From CAIQQQ01 sp037445025 (GTDB lineage: Bacteria; Pseudomonadota; Alphaproteobacteria; Acetobacterales; Acetobacteraceae): a stretch of DNA of 64,000 nt. The translations under genes were made by a program, and so were the position numbers. The stretch is taken from NCBI GenBank assembly GCA_037445025.1, contig JBBILI010000007.1, positions 62,001 through 126,000 on the forward strand. The letters are read 5' to 3'. Below the pieces are notes generated by a model, which saw nothing but the letters and a program-made list of their open reading frames with translations, made no database searches and had not been told where the DNA came from. Of this stretch, positions 45,285 to 54,492 are shown piece by piece; within the stretch, counting starts at the first letter, position 1; each line of letters opens with the position of its first letter.

Positions 45285-47765
45285 ATGATGGGAACATTGC
45301 CGGAACTCTTTCTGCGCTGGTTCGACGGCCGCAGCTGGGCGCCGCGGCCGCATCAGCTGGCGGTGTTGGAGGCGGCGCAGGCAGGGCAGAGCGTGCTGCT
45401 GATCGCACCCACCGGTGGGGGCAAGACTCTGGCGGGGTTTCTGCCGACCTTGGTGGAGCTGGCGGACGCGCCGCAGGAGGGTCTGCATACGCTCTATGTC
45501 AGTCCGCTGAAGGCGCTTTCGGCGGATGTGGCGCGCAACCTGACGGCGCCGGTGTCGGAGATGGGGCTTGCGCTTTCCGTCGAGACCCGGAGTGGGGACA
45601 CGACGCAGGAGAAACGTCGGAAACAGAAGGAACAGCCGCCGAACATTCTGCTGACCACGCCGGAGAGCCTGGCGGTGCTGATTTCGCAGCCGGAGGCGGC
45701 GGCGTTCTTTGCCACGCTGCGGCGGGTGGTGATCGATGAGGCGCATGCCCTGGCCGGGACCAAGCGGGGGGATCAGCTGGCGCTGGGCCTGGCGCGGCTT
45801 GCCGTTCTCGCACCGGGGCTGCAGCGGATCGGGCTGTCGGCGACGGTGGCGCATCGGGAGGCGATCCGGGCCTATGTGGCGCCGGACGCGCGGATCATCG
45901 AGATGGCCGGCGGGGCGCCGCCTGAGATCGGCATGATCCTGCCGCAGGGGCGGCTGCCGTGGTCGGGGCATATGGGGCTGTTCTCGGCGCCGGACATTCT
46001 GCAGGCGATTTCGGCGGCGCGGATGACGATCGTGTTCGTCAACACCCGCGCCCAGGCGGAGCTGATGTTTCAGGAGCTGTGGCGGCTCAATGCGAAGACG
46101 CTGCCGATCGCCATTCATCACGGCTCGCTGGAGATGGCGCAGCGGCTGCGGGTGGAGGCGGCGATGTCGGCCGGGAGCCTGCGGGCGGTGGTGGCGACGT
46201 CGTCGCTGGATCTGGGGATCGACTGGGGCGGGGTGGACCAGGTGCTGCAGGTTGGGGCGCCGAAAGGCGTGTCGCGTCTGTTGCAGCGCGTGGGGCGGGC
46301 CAATCATCGGATGGATGAGGCCAGCCGGGCGATTCTGGTGCCGGCGAACCGGTTCGAGGTGCTGGAATGCGAGGCGGCGATTGCAGGCGTGGCGGCGAGC
46401 GAACTTGATGGCGATGCGCCGCGGCCGGGGGGGCTCGATGTGCTGGCGCAGCATATTCTCGGCTGCGCCTGTGCGGCGCCGTTTCATCCGGATGCGCTGT
46501 ACGGCGAGATCGTGCAGGCGGCGCCTTATGCCGGGCTGAGCCGCGCGGATTTCGATGCCACGCTCGAATTCGTGGAGAACGGCGGCTACGCGCTGCAGGC
46601 CTATGACCAGTATCGCAAGCTGTTCCGCGATTCCGAGGGGATGATGAACATCCGCTCCGAGCAGGTGCGCCGGCTGCACCGGATGAACATCGGCACCATC
46701 GTCGAGGCGCCGACGCTGAAGGTGCGTTATGCCGGACGTGGTGGCGGCGCCCTCGGCGAGATCGAGGAGTATTTCGTGGGCATGCTGGTGCCCGGCGACA
46801 CCTTCATCTTTGCCGGGCGGCTGCTGCGCTTCGTGCGGCTGCGCGAGACCACCGTGGAGGTGATCGATGGCGGCAGCGGCGAGCCGAAGGTGCCGGCCTA
46901 TGCCGGCGGGCGGATGCCGCTGACCACCAATCTCGCTGCGCGTGTGCGGGCGCTGCTCAACACGCCGGCGCTGTGGCAGGATTTTCCCGAGCCGGTGCGC
47001 GAGTGGCTCGATCTGCAGCTGACGCGCTCGGTGATGCCCGGGCGGGATGATCTGCTGGTGGAGATCTTTCCGCGCGGGGATCGCTGGTATCTCGTGGCCT
47101 ACTGCTTCGAGGGGCGCAACGCGCATCAGACGCTGGGCATGCTGGTGACGCGGCGGATGGAGCGGATGGGGCTGCAGCCGCTGGGGTTTGTCGCGACCGA
47201 TTACGTGCTGGGGGTGTGGAGCGCGGTGGAGCCGCGCGATCTCGACCTTCTGTTCGAGCAGGACATGCTGGGCGAGGATCTGGAGGCGTGGATGGATGAG
47301 AGCTCCATGCTGAAGCGCACGTTTCGCAACGTGGCGGTGATTGCCGGACTCATCGCGCGCCACTATCCAGGCCAGGACAAGAACAGGCGCCAGGTGACCG
47401 TGAATTCCGATCTGATCTTCGAGGTGCTGCGCAAGCACCAGCCCGGCCATATCCTGCTGCGCGCGACGCGGGAGGATGCGGCGCGCGGGCTGATCGATCT
47501 TGGGCGGATCGCCGAGATGCTGGGGCGGGTGAAGGGGCGGGTGCGGCCACAGCGTCTCAGCCGGGTCAGTCCGCTGGCGGTGCCGGTGCTGCTGGAGATC
47601 GGGCGGGAGAATGTGCGCACCGAAGGGTCGGACGAGGCGCTGCTCGAGGAGGCGGCGCTGATCGCCGAGGCGACCGGGGCGGCCGAGCCGCCGCCGTTCC
47701 GGCCGCAGCGGCTGCAGACGACGTATCGCCCGAAGAAGCCGGCGCAGGGGAGCCTGTTCGGATGA
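45285..47765 (+). CDS. Ligase-associated DNA-damage-response DEXH-box helicase (Lhr-like)
   Basis: ATP-dependent 3'-5' helicase of the Lhr family, short form. 826 residues. Walker A IAPTGGGKTLAG (about 43), DEAH box VVIDEAHALAG (about 148), motif III GLSATVAHREA (about 186), helicase C-terminal motifs TSSLDLGIDWGGVDQVLQVG (about 305) and QRVGRANHRMD (about 335), and the Lhr winged-helix/DUF4145-like C-terminus from about 520. In many bacteria this helicase forms a four-gene set with an ATP-dependent DNA ligase, an exonuclease and PdeM; here only PdeM follows. Start could be 45285 or the adjacent ATG at 45288. It heads a nine-gene plus-strand run. Confidence 0.9.
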   Translation: MMGTLPELFLRWFDGRSWAPRPHQLAVLEAAQAGQSVLLIAPTGGGKTLAGFLPTLVELADAPQEGLHTLYVSPLKALSADVARNLTAPVSEMGLALSVETRSGDTTQEKRRKQKEQPPNILLTTPESLAVLISQPEAAAFFATLRRVVIDEAHALAGTKRGDQLALGLARLAVLAPGLQRIGLSATVAHREAIRAYVAPDARIIEMAGGAPPEIGMILPQGRLPWSGHMGLFSAPDILQAISAARMTIVFVNTRAQAELMFQELWRLNAKTLPIAIHHGSLEMAQRLRVEAAMSAGSLRAVVATSSLDLGIDWGGVDQVLQVGAPKGVSRLLQRVGRANHRMDEASRAILVPANRFEVLECEAAIAGVAASELDGDAPRPGGLDVLAQHILGCACAAPFHPDALYGEIVQAAPYAGLSRADFDATLEFVENGGYALQAYDQYRKLFRDSEGMMNIRSEQVRRLHRMNIGTIVEAPTLKVRYAGRGGGALGEIEEYFVGMLVPGDTFIFAGRLLRFVRLRETTVEVIDGGSGEPKVPAYAGGRMPLTTNLAARVRALLNTPALWQDFPEPVREWLDLQLTRSVMPGRDDLLVEIFPRGDRWYLVAYCFEGRNAHQTLGMLVTRRMERMGLQPLGFVATDYVLGVWSAVEPRDLDLLFEQDMLGEDLEAWMDESSMLKRTFRNVAVIAGLIARHYPGQDKNRRQVTVNSDLIFEVLRKHQPGHILLRATREDAARGLIDLGRIAEMLGRVKGRVRPQRLSRVSPLAVPVLLEIGRENVRTEGSDEALLEEAALIAEATGAAEPPPFRPQRLQTTYRPKKPAQGSLFG

Positions 47766-48475
47766 CCGCGGCCCCCATCCATCTCGCCGGCGAGCGGCTG
47801 CAGCTTGATCCCGCCGGCGCGCTGCACTGGCCGGCGCAGCGGCTGCTGGTGGTGGCGGATCTGCATTTCGAGAAAGGCACCGCGGCGGCGGCGCGCGGGC
47901 AGCTGGTGCCGCCATGGGACACGCGCGAGACGCTGGCCATTCTGGCCGGGCTGATCCGCAAATACGGGCCGCGCACCGTGGTGGCGCTGGGCGACAGTTT
48001 TCACGATGCGCGGGGTGCGGCCCGGCTGCAGGAGCGGGATCAGGCGCAGCTGCTGGCGCTGGGGCGGGAGACGCGGTTTCTCTGGGTGCTCGGCAATCAT
48101 GATCCGACCGCCCCTGAGGGGTTGCCGGGTGAGGCCGTGGCCGAGCATCGGCAGGGGCCGCTGACGTTTCGGCATGAGGCCACGCCCGGCCGGGTGATGG
48201 GGGAGCTGTCCGGGCATTTCCATCCCAAGGCCAGTGTGGCCGTGCGCGGGGCGATGGTGACGCGGCCGTGCTTTGTCACCGATGGCTACCGGATCATGCT
48301 GCCGGCGATCGGCGCCTATACCGGCGGGCTCGATGCGCGCGATCCCGCCATCGCCGGGCTGTTTCCGCGCGGCGGGCGGATGTTCCTGGTGGGGCGGGAG
48401 CGGCTGTACAGTTTTCCGTTCGCGGCCAGCCGGGTGCGGGCGCAGCCATTGCCGGGCGAGGGGCTGCGCATCTAG
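47762..48475 (+). CDS. pdeM: Ligase-associated DNA-damage-response endonuclease PdeM
   Basis: Calcineurin-type metallophosphoesterase nuclease of the same DNA-repair set. 237 residues. The metal-binding motifs are visible: VVADLHFEKGT (about 31), VALGDSFHDARG (about 78), LGNHDPTAPEG (about 115), and GELSGHFHPKASV (about 147). It overlaps the helicase stop by four bases, supporting a joint function. The usual ligase and exonuclease partners are absent from the window. Confidence 0.9.
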   Translation: MTAAPIHLAGERLQLDPAGALHWPAQRLLVVADLHFEKGTAAAARGQLVPPWDTRETLAILAGLIRKYGPRTVVALGDSFHDARGAARLQERDQAQLLALGRETRFLWVLGNHDPTAPEGLPGEAVAEHRQGPLTFRHEATPGRVMGELSGHFHPKASVAVRGAMVTRPCFVTDGYRIMLPAIGAYTGGLDARDPAIAGLFPRGGRMFLVGRERLYSFPFAASRVRAQPLPGEGLRI

Positions 48476-48525
48476 TTTCCGACCGCTCCCGTATCGTCGG
48501 GGACCAGGAGAGTCCGATTCTGCCC

Positions 48526-49896
48526 ATGCCCCCCGTTCTGCTGTGGTTTCGCCGTGATCTGCGCCTGACCGACAACGCCGCCCTGGCGGCGGCGATGGTG
48601 GGTGGGCGGCCGGTGATTCCGGTGTTCGTGCTCGATGAGCACACCGGCGGCGCCTGGGCGCCGGGGGCTGCGAGCCGGTGGTGGCTGCATCACAGCCTGG
48701 CGGCGCTGGGGGCGGATCTGGCGCGGCGCGGGTCTGGCCTGGTGCTGCGGCGGGGGCCGTTCGCCACCATCCTGCCGCAGCTGATGGCCGAGACCGGGGC
48801 GGTCGAGATCCATACCGGCGAGGCCGTGGAGCCCTGGGCGCGGCGGGTGATCGACGGGCTGGCGCGGCAGCTCCCGATCCGCCGGCATCGGACCGCGCTG
48901 CTGTTCGACCCGGAGGCGATCCGCACGCAGAGCGGCACACCTTATGGTGTGTTCACGCCTTACAGCCGGGCGTGCCGCAAGGCGTATGCGCCGCACCCTG
49001 CCCTGCCGGCGCCCGCGCGGATCGCCTCCCCGGCCCTGCCGCGCAGCGAGACGCTGGCGGAGTGGACGCTGTTGCCGACCCGGCCGGACTGGGCAGGCGG
49101 GCTGCGGGCCGCGCATATGCCGGGCGAGGCCGGGGCGGCGGCGCGGCTGGCGGCGTTTCTGCCGCGCATGGCGGGCTATGACGACGCGCGCAACCTGCCG
49201 GCGCGGCCCGGAACCTCGATGCTGTCGCCGCATCTGGCCTGGGGCGAGATCTCGCCCGCCACGCTGTGGGCGGCGGCCGAAGCCGTGGGCGGCAAGGGGG
49301 CGGAGGTGTTCCAGTCCGAGCTGCTGTGGCGGGAGTTCTCGGCCAATCTGCTGTGGCATTTTCCGGCGTTGCCGGACGCGCCGCTGAAGCCGGCCTATGC
49401 GGCGTTCCCGTGGCGAGAGGACGCGACGGCGCTGCGCGCCTGGCAGCGCGGGCGGACGGGGATTCCGATCGTCGATGCCGGGATGCGCCAGCTTTGGCAG
49501 ACCGGGTGGATGCACAACCGGGTGCGCATGATCGTGGCGAGCTTTCTCATCAAGCACCTGCTGCTGCCATGGCAGAGCGGCGAGCGCTGGTTCTGGGACT
49601 GTCTGGTGGATGCCGAGCTCGCGGCCAACGCGGCGTCCTGGCAGTGGGTGGCGGGGTCGGGCGCGGATGCGGCGCCGTTCTTTCGCATCTTCAACCCGGT
49701 GCTGCAGGGGCAGAAATTCGACCCGGACGGCACCTATGTCCGTCGGTATGTGCCGGAGCTGGGAACACTGCCACAGAAGCACATCCACGCACCGTGGGAG
49801 GCGCCGTTCCCGCCACGCGACTATCCCGCGCCGATCGTCGATCTGGCGTTCGGACGCAGCCGGGCCCTGGCAGCTTTGCAAACCATCACGAAGTGA
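48526..49896 (+). CDS. phrB: Deoxyribodipyrimidine photolyase
   Basis: Light-driven repair of cyclobutane pyrimidine dimers using FADH- and an antenna cofactor. 456 residues starting MPPVLLWFRRDLRLTDNAAL, the Rossmann antenna domain signature. The FAD domain (about 190-450) has LWREFSANLLWHFP (about 268), GRTGIPIVDAGMRQLWQTGW (about 310), NRVRMIVASFLIKHLLL (about 332) and ASWQWVAGSGADAAPFFRIF (about 372), including the tryptophans of the electron-transfer chain. Preceded by a 50-bp gap after pdeM and followed within 5 bp by the flavin oxidase gene. Confidence 0.95.
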   Translation: MPPVLLWFRRDLRLTDNAALAAAMVGGRPVIPVFVLDEHTGGAWAPGAASRWWLHHSLAALGADLARRGSGLVLRRGPFATILPQLMAETGAVEIHTGEAVEPWARRVIDGLARQLPIRRHRTALLFDPEAIRTQSGTPYGVFTPYSRACRKAYAPHPALPAPARIASPALPRSETLAEWTLLPTRPDWAGGLRAAHMPGEAGAAARLAAFLPRMAGYDDARNLPARPGTSMLSPHLAWGEISPATLWAAAEAVGGKGAEVFQSELLWREFSANLLWHFPALPDAPLKPAYAAFPWREDATALRAWQRGRTGIPIVDAGMRQLWQTGWMHNRVRMIVASFLIKHLLLPWQSGERWFWDCLVDAELAANAASWQWVAGSGADAAPFFRIFNPVLQGQKFDPDGTYVRRYVPELGTLPQKHIHAPWEAPFPPRDYPAPIVDLAFGRSRALAALQTITK

Positions 49897-49901
49897 AAGA
49901 C

Positions 49902-51188
49902 ATGACCGAAAAACCTCGCCTTGCTGTCATCGGCGCCGGGATCTCCGGGCTGTCAGCCGCCTGGCTGGCGCGTGAGGCGTTCGATGTGACGCTGTACGAG
50001 GCGGAACCGCGGGCGGGCGGGCATGCCGACACGCAGCTTGTGGCGGTCGATGGCGAGAAGGTCGCGGTCGATACCGGGTTCATTGTCTACAACGCGCTGA
50101 ACTATCCCAATCTGGTGGGGCTGTTCGCGCAGCTCGGCATCAGGACGATTCCGACCGACATGTCGTTCGGGGTCTCGATCGGCCAGGGGCGGCTGGAATA
50201 TGCCGGCGGCGAGCTGGCGCAGATGTTCGCGCAGAAGCGCAACGTGCTGCGGCCGCGGTTCTGGTCGATGGTGTCGGACATTCTGCGCTTCTACCGCTCG
50301 GCCCCTGCCCTGCTGGCGGCCGATGGCAAGCAGTCGCTGGGGGAGTGGCTGGCGGCGAACAAGTACGGCGCGCCGTTTGTCGAGGATCATATCCTGCCGA
50401 TGGGGGCGGCGATCTGGTCGGCCTCGGTGGAGGGGATGCGGGCGTTTCCGGCGCGGCATTTCGCGCGGTTCTTTCACAATCACGGACTGCTGAAGCTGAC
50501 CGACCGGCCGGCCTGGCGGACGGTGGAGGGCGGCAGCCGGCATTATGTGGCCCGCGTGGTGGCAGATCTGGCGGATGTGCGGCTCGGTGCGGCCGTGCTC
50601 GGTGTCAGCCGCACCGAGGCGGGCGCGATCGTCTACAGCCAGCAGGGCCGGGAGCGCTTCGACAAGGTCATCTTTGCCTGTCATGCCGACCAGACGCTGG
50701 GGCTGATCGACCAGCCGACGCAGGAGGAGCGTGACGTGCTCGGCGCCTTCCGGTTTCAGGACAATCTGGCGGTGCTGCACACCGACGATCGCCTGATGCC
50801 GGTGCGGCGCGGGGTGTGGTCGGCGTGGAACTATCTGTCGGATGGGGCGCAGGATCATGGCCAGGATGTCAGTGTCACCTACTGGATGAACCGGCTGCAG
50901 TCGCTGGAGACGAAATCGCCGCTGCTGGTCTCGCTCAATCCGCTGCGCGCGCCCGATCCGGCCAAGGTGCTGCTGACCAGGCATTACACGCATCCGCAGT
51001 TCGACGCGGCGGCGATGGACGCGCAGGAGCGGCTGCCTTCGATCCAGGGTGTGGACCGGCTGTATTTCGCCGGCGCCTGGACGTGCTGGGGGTTCCATGA
51101 GGACGGCATCGCCTCGGCGGTGAAGGTGGCGAAGCTGCTGGGGCTGACGCCACCGTGGGAGGCCGCCGTCGAGCGGAGTGCCGCATGA
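49902..51188 (+). CDS. FAD-dependent amine-oxidase-fold protein; possible phospholipid fatty-acid desaturase
   Basis: 428 residues starting MTEKPRLAVIGAGISGLSAA. The dinucleotide motif is VIGAGISGLSAAWLA (9-23) with the acidic ribose ligand in LYEAEPRAGGHADT; the FAD C-terminal motif is YFAGAWTCWGFHEDGIASAV (about 390). The family is annotated as NAD(P)-binding amine oxidase, but in Rhodobacter a homologous neighbour of cfa genes is, as I recall, tied to singlet-oxygen response and furan fatty-acid formation (UfaD). That role is an inference from gene order. It overlaps the DUF1365 gene by four bases. Confidence 0.82.
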   Translation: MTEKPRLAVIGAGISGLSAAWLAREAFDVTLYEAEPRAGGHADTQLVAVDGEKVAVDTGFIVYNALNYPNLVGLFAQLGIRTIPTDMSFGVSIGQGRLEYAGGELAQMFAQKRNVLRPRFWSMVSDILRFYRSAPALLAADGKQSLGEWLAANKYGAPFVEDHILPMGAAIWSASVEGMRAFPARHFARFFHNHGLLKLTDRPAWRTVEGGSRHYVARVVADLADVRLGAAVLGVSRTEAGAIVYSQQGRERFDKVIFACHADQTLGLIDQPTQEERDVLGAFRFQDNLAVLHTDDRLMPVRRGVWSAWNYLSDGAQDHGQDVSVTYWMNRLQSLETKSPLLVSLNPLRAPDPAKVLLTRHYTHPQFDAAAMDAQERLPSIQGVDRLYFAGAWTCWGFHEDGIASAVKVAKLLGLTPPWEAAVERSAA

Positions 51189-51940
51189 GCGTTCTGCTGC
51201 ATGCGGGCACCACCAGCCATGTGCGGCACACGCCGTTCGTGCACAAATTCAGCTACCGGATGTGGATGCTGTCGGTCGATCTGGACCAGGTCGCGGAGAC
51301 CCGGCTGTTCCGGCGCAACCGGGCGGGTGTGGTGTCGCTGCACGATGCCGATCATGGGCCGCGCGACGGCTCGGCGCTGCGGCCCTGGGTGGAGGCGCAT
51401 CTGGCGCGCATGCGTCTGGACGCGTTCGCCGCGCGTATCCGCTTCATGGTCATTCCCCGCGTGTTCGGTTACGCGTTCAACCCGATCGCCCTCTTCACCT
51501 GCCACGATGCGGCGGGCACATTGGGCGCTGTCATCCACCAGGTGAAGAACACGTTCGGCGATCAGACGGCCTATGTCCTGCCCGTGGTCACAGAGAACCG
51601 CACGATCCGCCAGGCCACGGCCAAGCGGATGCATGTCTCGCCGTTCTTTGACATGCAGGGCGGCTACCGCTTCGCCTTCAACGATCCTGCGGCCGACGAC
51701 TTCCGCTTCACCATCCGCTATGGTGCGGAGCAAGAGCCGCGGATGACGGCGTCCATGCATCTGCAGACGCGGCCTCTGACGGATGGCGCTCTGGCCCGGC
51801 TGTTGCTGGCCATGCCGCTGATGCCAGCCAAAGTCTTTGCCGCCATCCATTGGGAGGCGCTGCGCCTGAAGCTGAAAGGGGCGCGCTACCATCCCGTGCC
51901 CGATCCTGTCCTTGACCCCATCACCGGAACCCACGCATGA
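51185..51940 (+). CDS. DUF1365 protein
   Basis: 251 residues starting MSVLLHAGTTSHVRHTPFVH. The DUF1365 hallmark is HKFSYRMWMLSVDLDQ at the N-terminus and FGYAFNPIALFTCHDAAG (about 97), then VHQVKNTF and SPFFDMQGGYRFAF. No TM or signal peptide is seen. DUF1365 genes nearly always sit between a flavin amine oxidase and a CFA-type methyltransferase, and a furan fatty-acid role has been proposed for the cluster; the chemistry here is unverified. Translationally coupled on both sides by four-base overlaps. Confidence 0.88.
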   Translation: MSVLLHAGTTSHVRHTPFVHKFSYRMWMLSVDLDQVAETRLFRRNRAGVVSLHDADHGPRDGSALRPWVEAHLARMRLDAFAARIRFMVIPRVFGYAFNPIALFTCHDAAGTLGAVIHQVKNTFGDQTAYVLPVVTENRTIRQATAKRMHVSPFFDMQGGYRFAFNDPAADDFRFTIRYGAEQEPRMTASMHLQTRPLTDGALARLLLAMPLMPAKVFAAIHWEALRLKLKGARYHPVPDPVLDPITGTHA

Positions 51941-53178
51941 GCGGCACCGACGCCACCATCGACGCCATCCTTGCCCCTGCCCCGCGTGACCGCTGGTCGC
52001 GCCTCGCGCTGCAGTTCGCCCGGGTGATCCGCTGCGGGCGGATCACGGTGGTGCTGCCGGACGGCACCAGCCATCGCATCGAGGCGCCGCTGGAAGGGCC
52101 TGACGCGACGGTGGTGGTGAAGGACAAGGCCGCCATCCGCCGGCTGGTGACCGGCGGCGGCGTGGGGTGGGCGGAGGCGTATATCGACGATCTCTGGGAA
52201 TCGCCCGATGTGCGCGCGGTGATGCAGCTCGCCGCCGCCAACGAGGACGAGTGGATGAAGATGCTCAACGGCAGCTTCTGGATGCGGCTGATCAACAGCG
52301 TGGCGCACCGGCTGCGGCCCAACACCCGCAAGGGGGCGCGGCGCAACATCGTCGAGCATTACGATCTCGGCAACGAATTCTACGCCCAGTGGCTCGATCC
52401 CTCGATGACCTATTCCTCGGCGCTGTTCACCGAGGCGGCGCAGACGCTGGAGCAGGCGCAATACGCCAAGATCCATCGGCTGTGCCAGAAGCTGGGGTTG
52501 CGACCGGGGATGACGCTGCTGGAGATCGGCTGCGGCTGGGGGGCGTTTGCCGAGATCGCGGCGCGGGATTACGGGGCGAAGGTGGTGGGGATCACGCTGT
52601 CGCCGTCGCAGCTTGACTATGCGCGGGCGCGGATCGAACGGGCCGGGCTTGCCGACCGGGTGGAGTTCCGGTTGCAGGATTACCGCGATGTGCCGGAGAC
52701 GTTCGACCGGATCGCCTCCATCGAGATGTTCGAGGCGGTGGGCGAGCAGTTCTGGCCGGTGTATTTCCGCACGCTGACCGAGCGGCTGGTGCCGGGCGGG
52801 CTGGTTGGGCTGCAGACGATCACCATTGCCGATCGGCTGTTCCCGGCCTATCGCAGCTCGGCCGATTTCATTCAGCGGCATATCTTTCCCGGCGGGATGC
52901 TGCCCTCGCCGAAGCGACTGCGCGAGGAGGTGGCGCGCGCCGGCCTGCAATGGCGCGACGAGCACTGGTTCGGGCGGGATTACGCGGAAACGCTGGCGCG
53001 GTGGAACGACCGTTTTCAGTCGGTGTGGCCGCGCATCGCAGGCGCCACGCGGCTGAGCCGGATGCCGTGCGATGCCAGGTTCAAGCGGTTGTGGGAGTAT
53101 TACCTTCTGTACTGCGAGACCGGGTTTGCCAATGACTGGACCGATGTCGGGCAGATCTTGCTGGCCCGACCGGCCTGA
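51937..53178 (+). CDS. cfa: Cyclopropane-fatty-acyl-phospholipid synthase family methyltransferase
   Basis: SAM-dependent enzyme adding a methylene or methyl carbon to unsaturated acyl chains in membrane phospholipid. 413 residues. The SAM-binding motif LEIGCGWGAFAEIAARDYG is at about 192, preceded by the Mycolic/CFA signature NIVEHYDLGNEFYAQWLDPS (about 137-156). The C-terminal FPGGMLPSPKRLREEVARAG and YYLLYCETGFANDWTDVGQI are typical. In Rhodobacter, similar clustered enzymes act in singlet-oxygen response (CfaA), and a methylated-furan product is possible. Overlaps DUF1365 by four bases. Confidence 0.92.
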   Translation: MSGTDATIDAILAPAPRDRWSRLALQFARVIRCGRITVVLPDGTSHRIEAPLEGPDATVVVKDKAAIRRLVTGGGVGWAEAYIDDLWESPDVRAVMQLAAANEDEWMKMLNGSFWMRLINSVAHRLRPNTRKGARRNIVEHYDLGNEFYAQWLDPSMTYSSALFTEAAQTLEQAQYAKIHRLCQKLGLRPGMTLLEIGCGWGAFAEIAARDYGAKVVGITLSPSQLDYARARIERAGLADRVEFRLQDYRDVPETFDRIASIEMFEAVGEQFWPVYFRTLTERLVPGGLVGLQTITIADRLFPAYRSSADFIQRHIFPGGMLPSPKRLREEVARAGLQWRDEHWFGRDYAETLARWNDRFQSVWPRIAGATRLSRMPCDARFKRLWEYYLLYCETGFANDWTDVGQILLARPA

Positions 53179-53180
53179 TC

Positions 53181-54488
53181 ATGCGTCTGCCCTGGCGGGT
53201 GCTGCTGGCTTATGCGGCGCCCGCCTTGCCGCTGGCCATACTTGGGCTGCCACTCAACGTGCACCTGCCCAATTTCTGGGCGGGTGCGATGGGACTCAGT
53301 CTCGGCACCGTCGGACTGGTGCTGACATTGGTGCGGCTGATGGATGTGGTGATCGACCCTGCCATCGGGCGGATCTCGGACCGGCTGCGCACCCGCATCG
53401 GGCGGCGCCGTCCGCCCATCGTGCTGGCTTTGCCGCTGGGGCTGCTGGGCGGGGCGGCGCTGTTCTTTCCGCCCGCCGGCGCTGGCGCGGTCTGGCTGTT
53501 CGGCTCTTACGCGCTGCTCACCTGTGCGTGGAGCCTGATCGCGCTGCCGTGGCAGGCCTGGGGGGCGGAGCTTTCCGACGATTATCGCGAGCGGACGCGG
53601 ATTGTGGCGTGGCGGGAAACCGGCACGCTGCTGGGCATCGTGCTGTCGGCGGTGCTGCCGGCGGTGCTGGGGCTGGTGGACCCCGCCACGGTGCTGCATG
53701 TGCTGGCGCTGCTGTGCGCGGCGCTGACCTTGCCGGCGGTGATGGCCTTGCTGACGCTGGTGCGCGAGCGGCCGGCGCGGGCGGGTGCCGTTTCGCACGG
53801 GCTGGGCGAGGCGGTGCGCACCGCCTGGGCCAATCCGCCGTTTCGCCGGCTGCTGGCGGCGTGGTCGGTGAACGGGATTGCCAACGGGCTGCCGGCGGCG
53901 CTGTTTCTGTTGCTGTGCCGGCATATTCTGGCCGACCCCGATGCGGCGGGGCCGCTGCTGCTGGCGTATTTCGTGGCGGGGATCGGCTCGGTGCCGCTGT
54001 GGACCTGGGTTGCCGCGCGGATCGGCAAGCATCGGGCGTGGTGCTGGGCGATGCTGTGGACCTGTGCGGGGTTCCTGCCGGTGCTGGCGCTGGGGCCGGG
54101 TGACACGACGGCGTTTCTGGTGATCTGTGTGGTGACCGGGGCCGGACTCGGCGCGGATCTTGCGTTGCCGCCGGCCATGCAGGCGGATGTGATCGATCTG
54201 GATACGCTCAACCATGGCGAGGCGCGCGCCGGGTTGTTCTTCGCGGCCTGGACGATGGCGCAGAAATCGGGCAACGCGCTGTCGGTGGGGCTGGCGTTCG
54301 GGGTGCTGGGGCTGATCGGCTTCGATGCGGTGGGGGTGAACGATGCCGCTCACCTGCGGGCGCTGGCCGTGCTTTACTGTCTTGTGCCCGTGATTCTGAA
54401 ACTCGCCGCCATCGCCCTGGTGTGGAGCTTCCCCATCGATGCTCCTGAGCAGGCGCGCATCCGCGCCGCATTGGCGCTGCGTGGGTGA
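53181..54488 (+). CDS. MFS transporter of the GPH/sugar-cation symporter type
   Basis: 435 residues, about 12 TM helices. The GPH (MelB-like) signature is VRLMDVVIDPAIGRISDRLR (about 51-70) followed by IGRRRPPIVLALP. Substrate unknown; despite the family name there is no carbohydrate gene nearby. A GPH-type transporter also occurs in the Rhodobacter RpoE/ChrR-controlled cluster as I recall, so a lipid or lysolipid role is conceivable. Starts 2 bp after cfa. Confidence 0.85.
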   Translation: MRLPWRVLLAYAAPALPLAILGLPLNVHLPNFWAGAMGLSLGTVGLVLTLVRLMDVVIDPAIGRISDRLRTRIGRRRPPIVLALPLGLLGGAALFFPPAGAGAVWLFGSYALLTCAWSLIALPWQAWGAELSDDYRERTRIVAWRETGTLLGIVLSAVLPAVLGLVDPATVLHVLALLCAALTLPAVMALLTLVRERPARAGAVSHGLGEAVRTAWANPPFRRLLAAWSVNGIANGLPAALFLLLCRHILADPDAAGPLLLAYFVAGIGSVPLWTWVAARIGKHRAWCWAMLWTCAGFLPVLALGPGDTTAFLVICVVTGAGLGADLALPPAMQADVIDLDTLNHGEARAGLFFAAWTMAQKSGNALSVGLAFGVLGLIGFDAVGVNDAAHLRALAVLYCLVPVILKLAAIALVWSFPIDAPEQARIRAALALRG

Positions 54489-54492
54489 AGCC

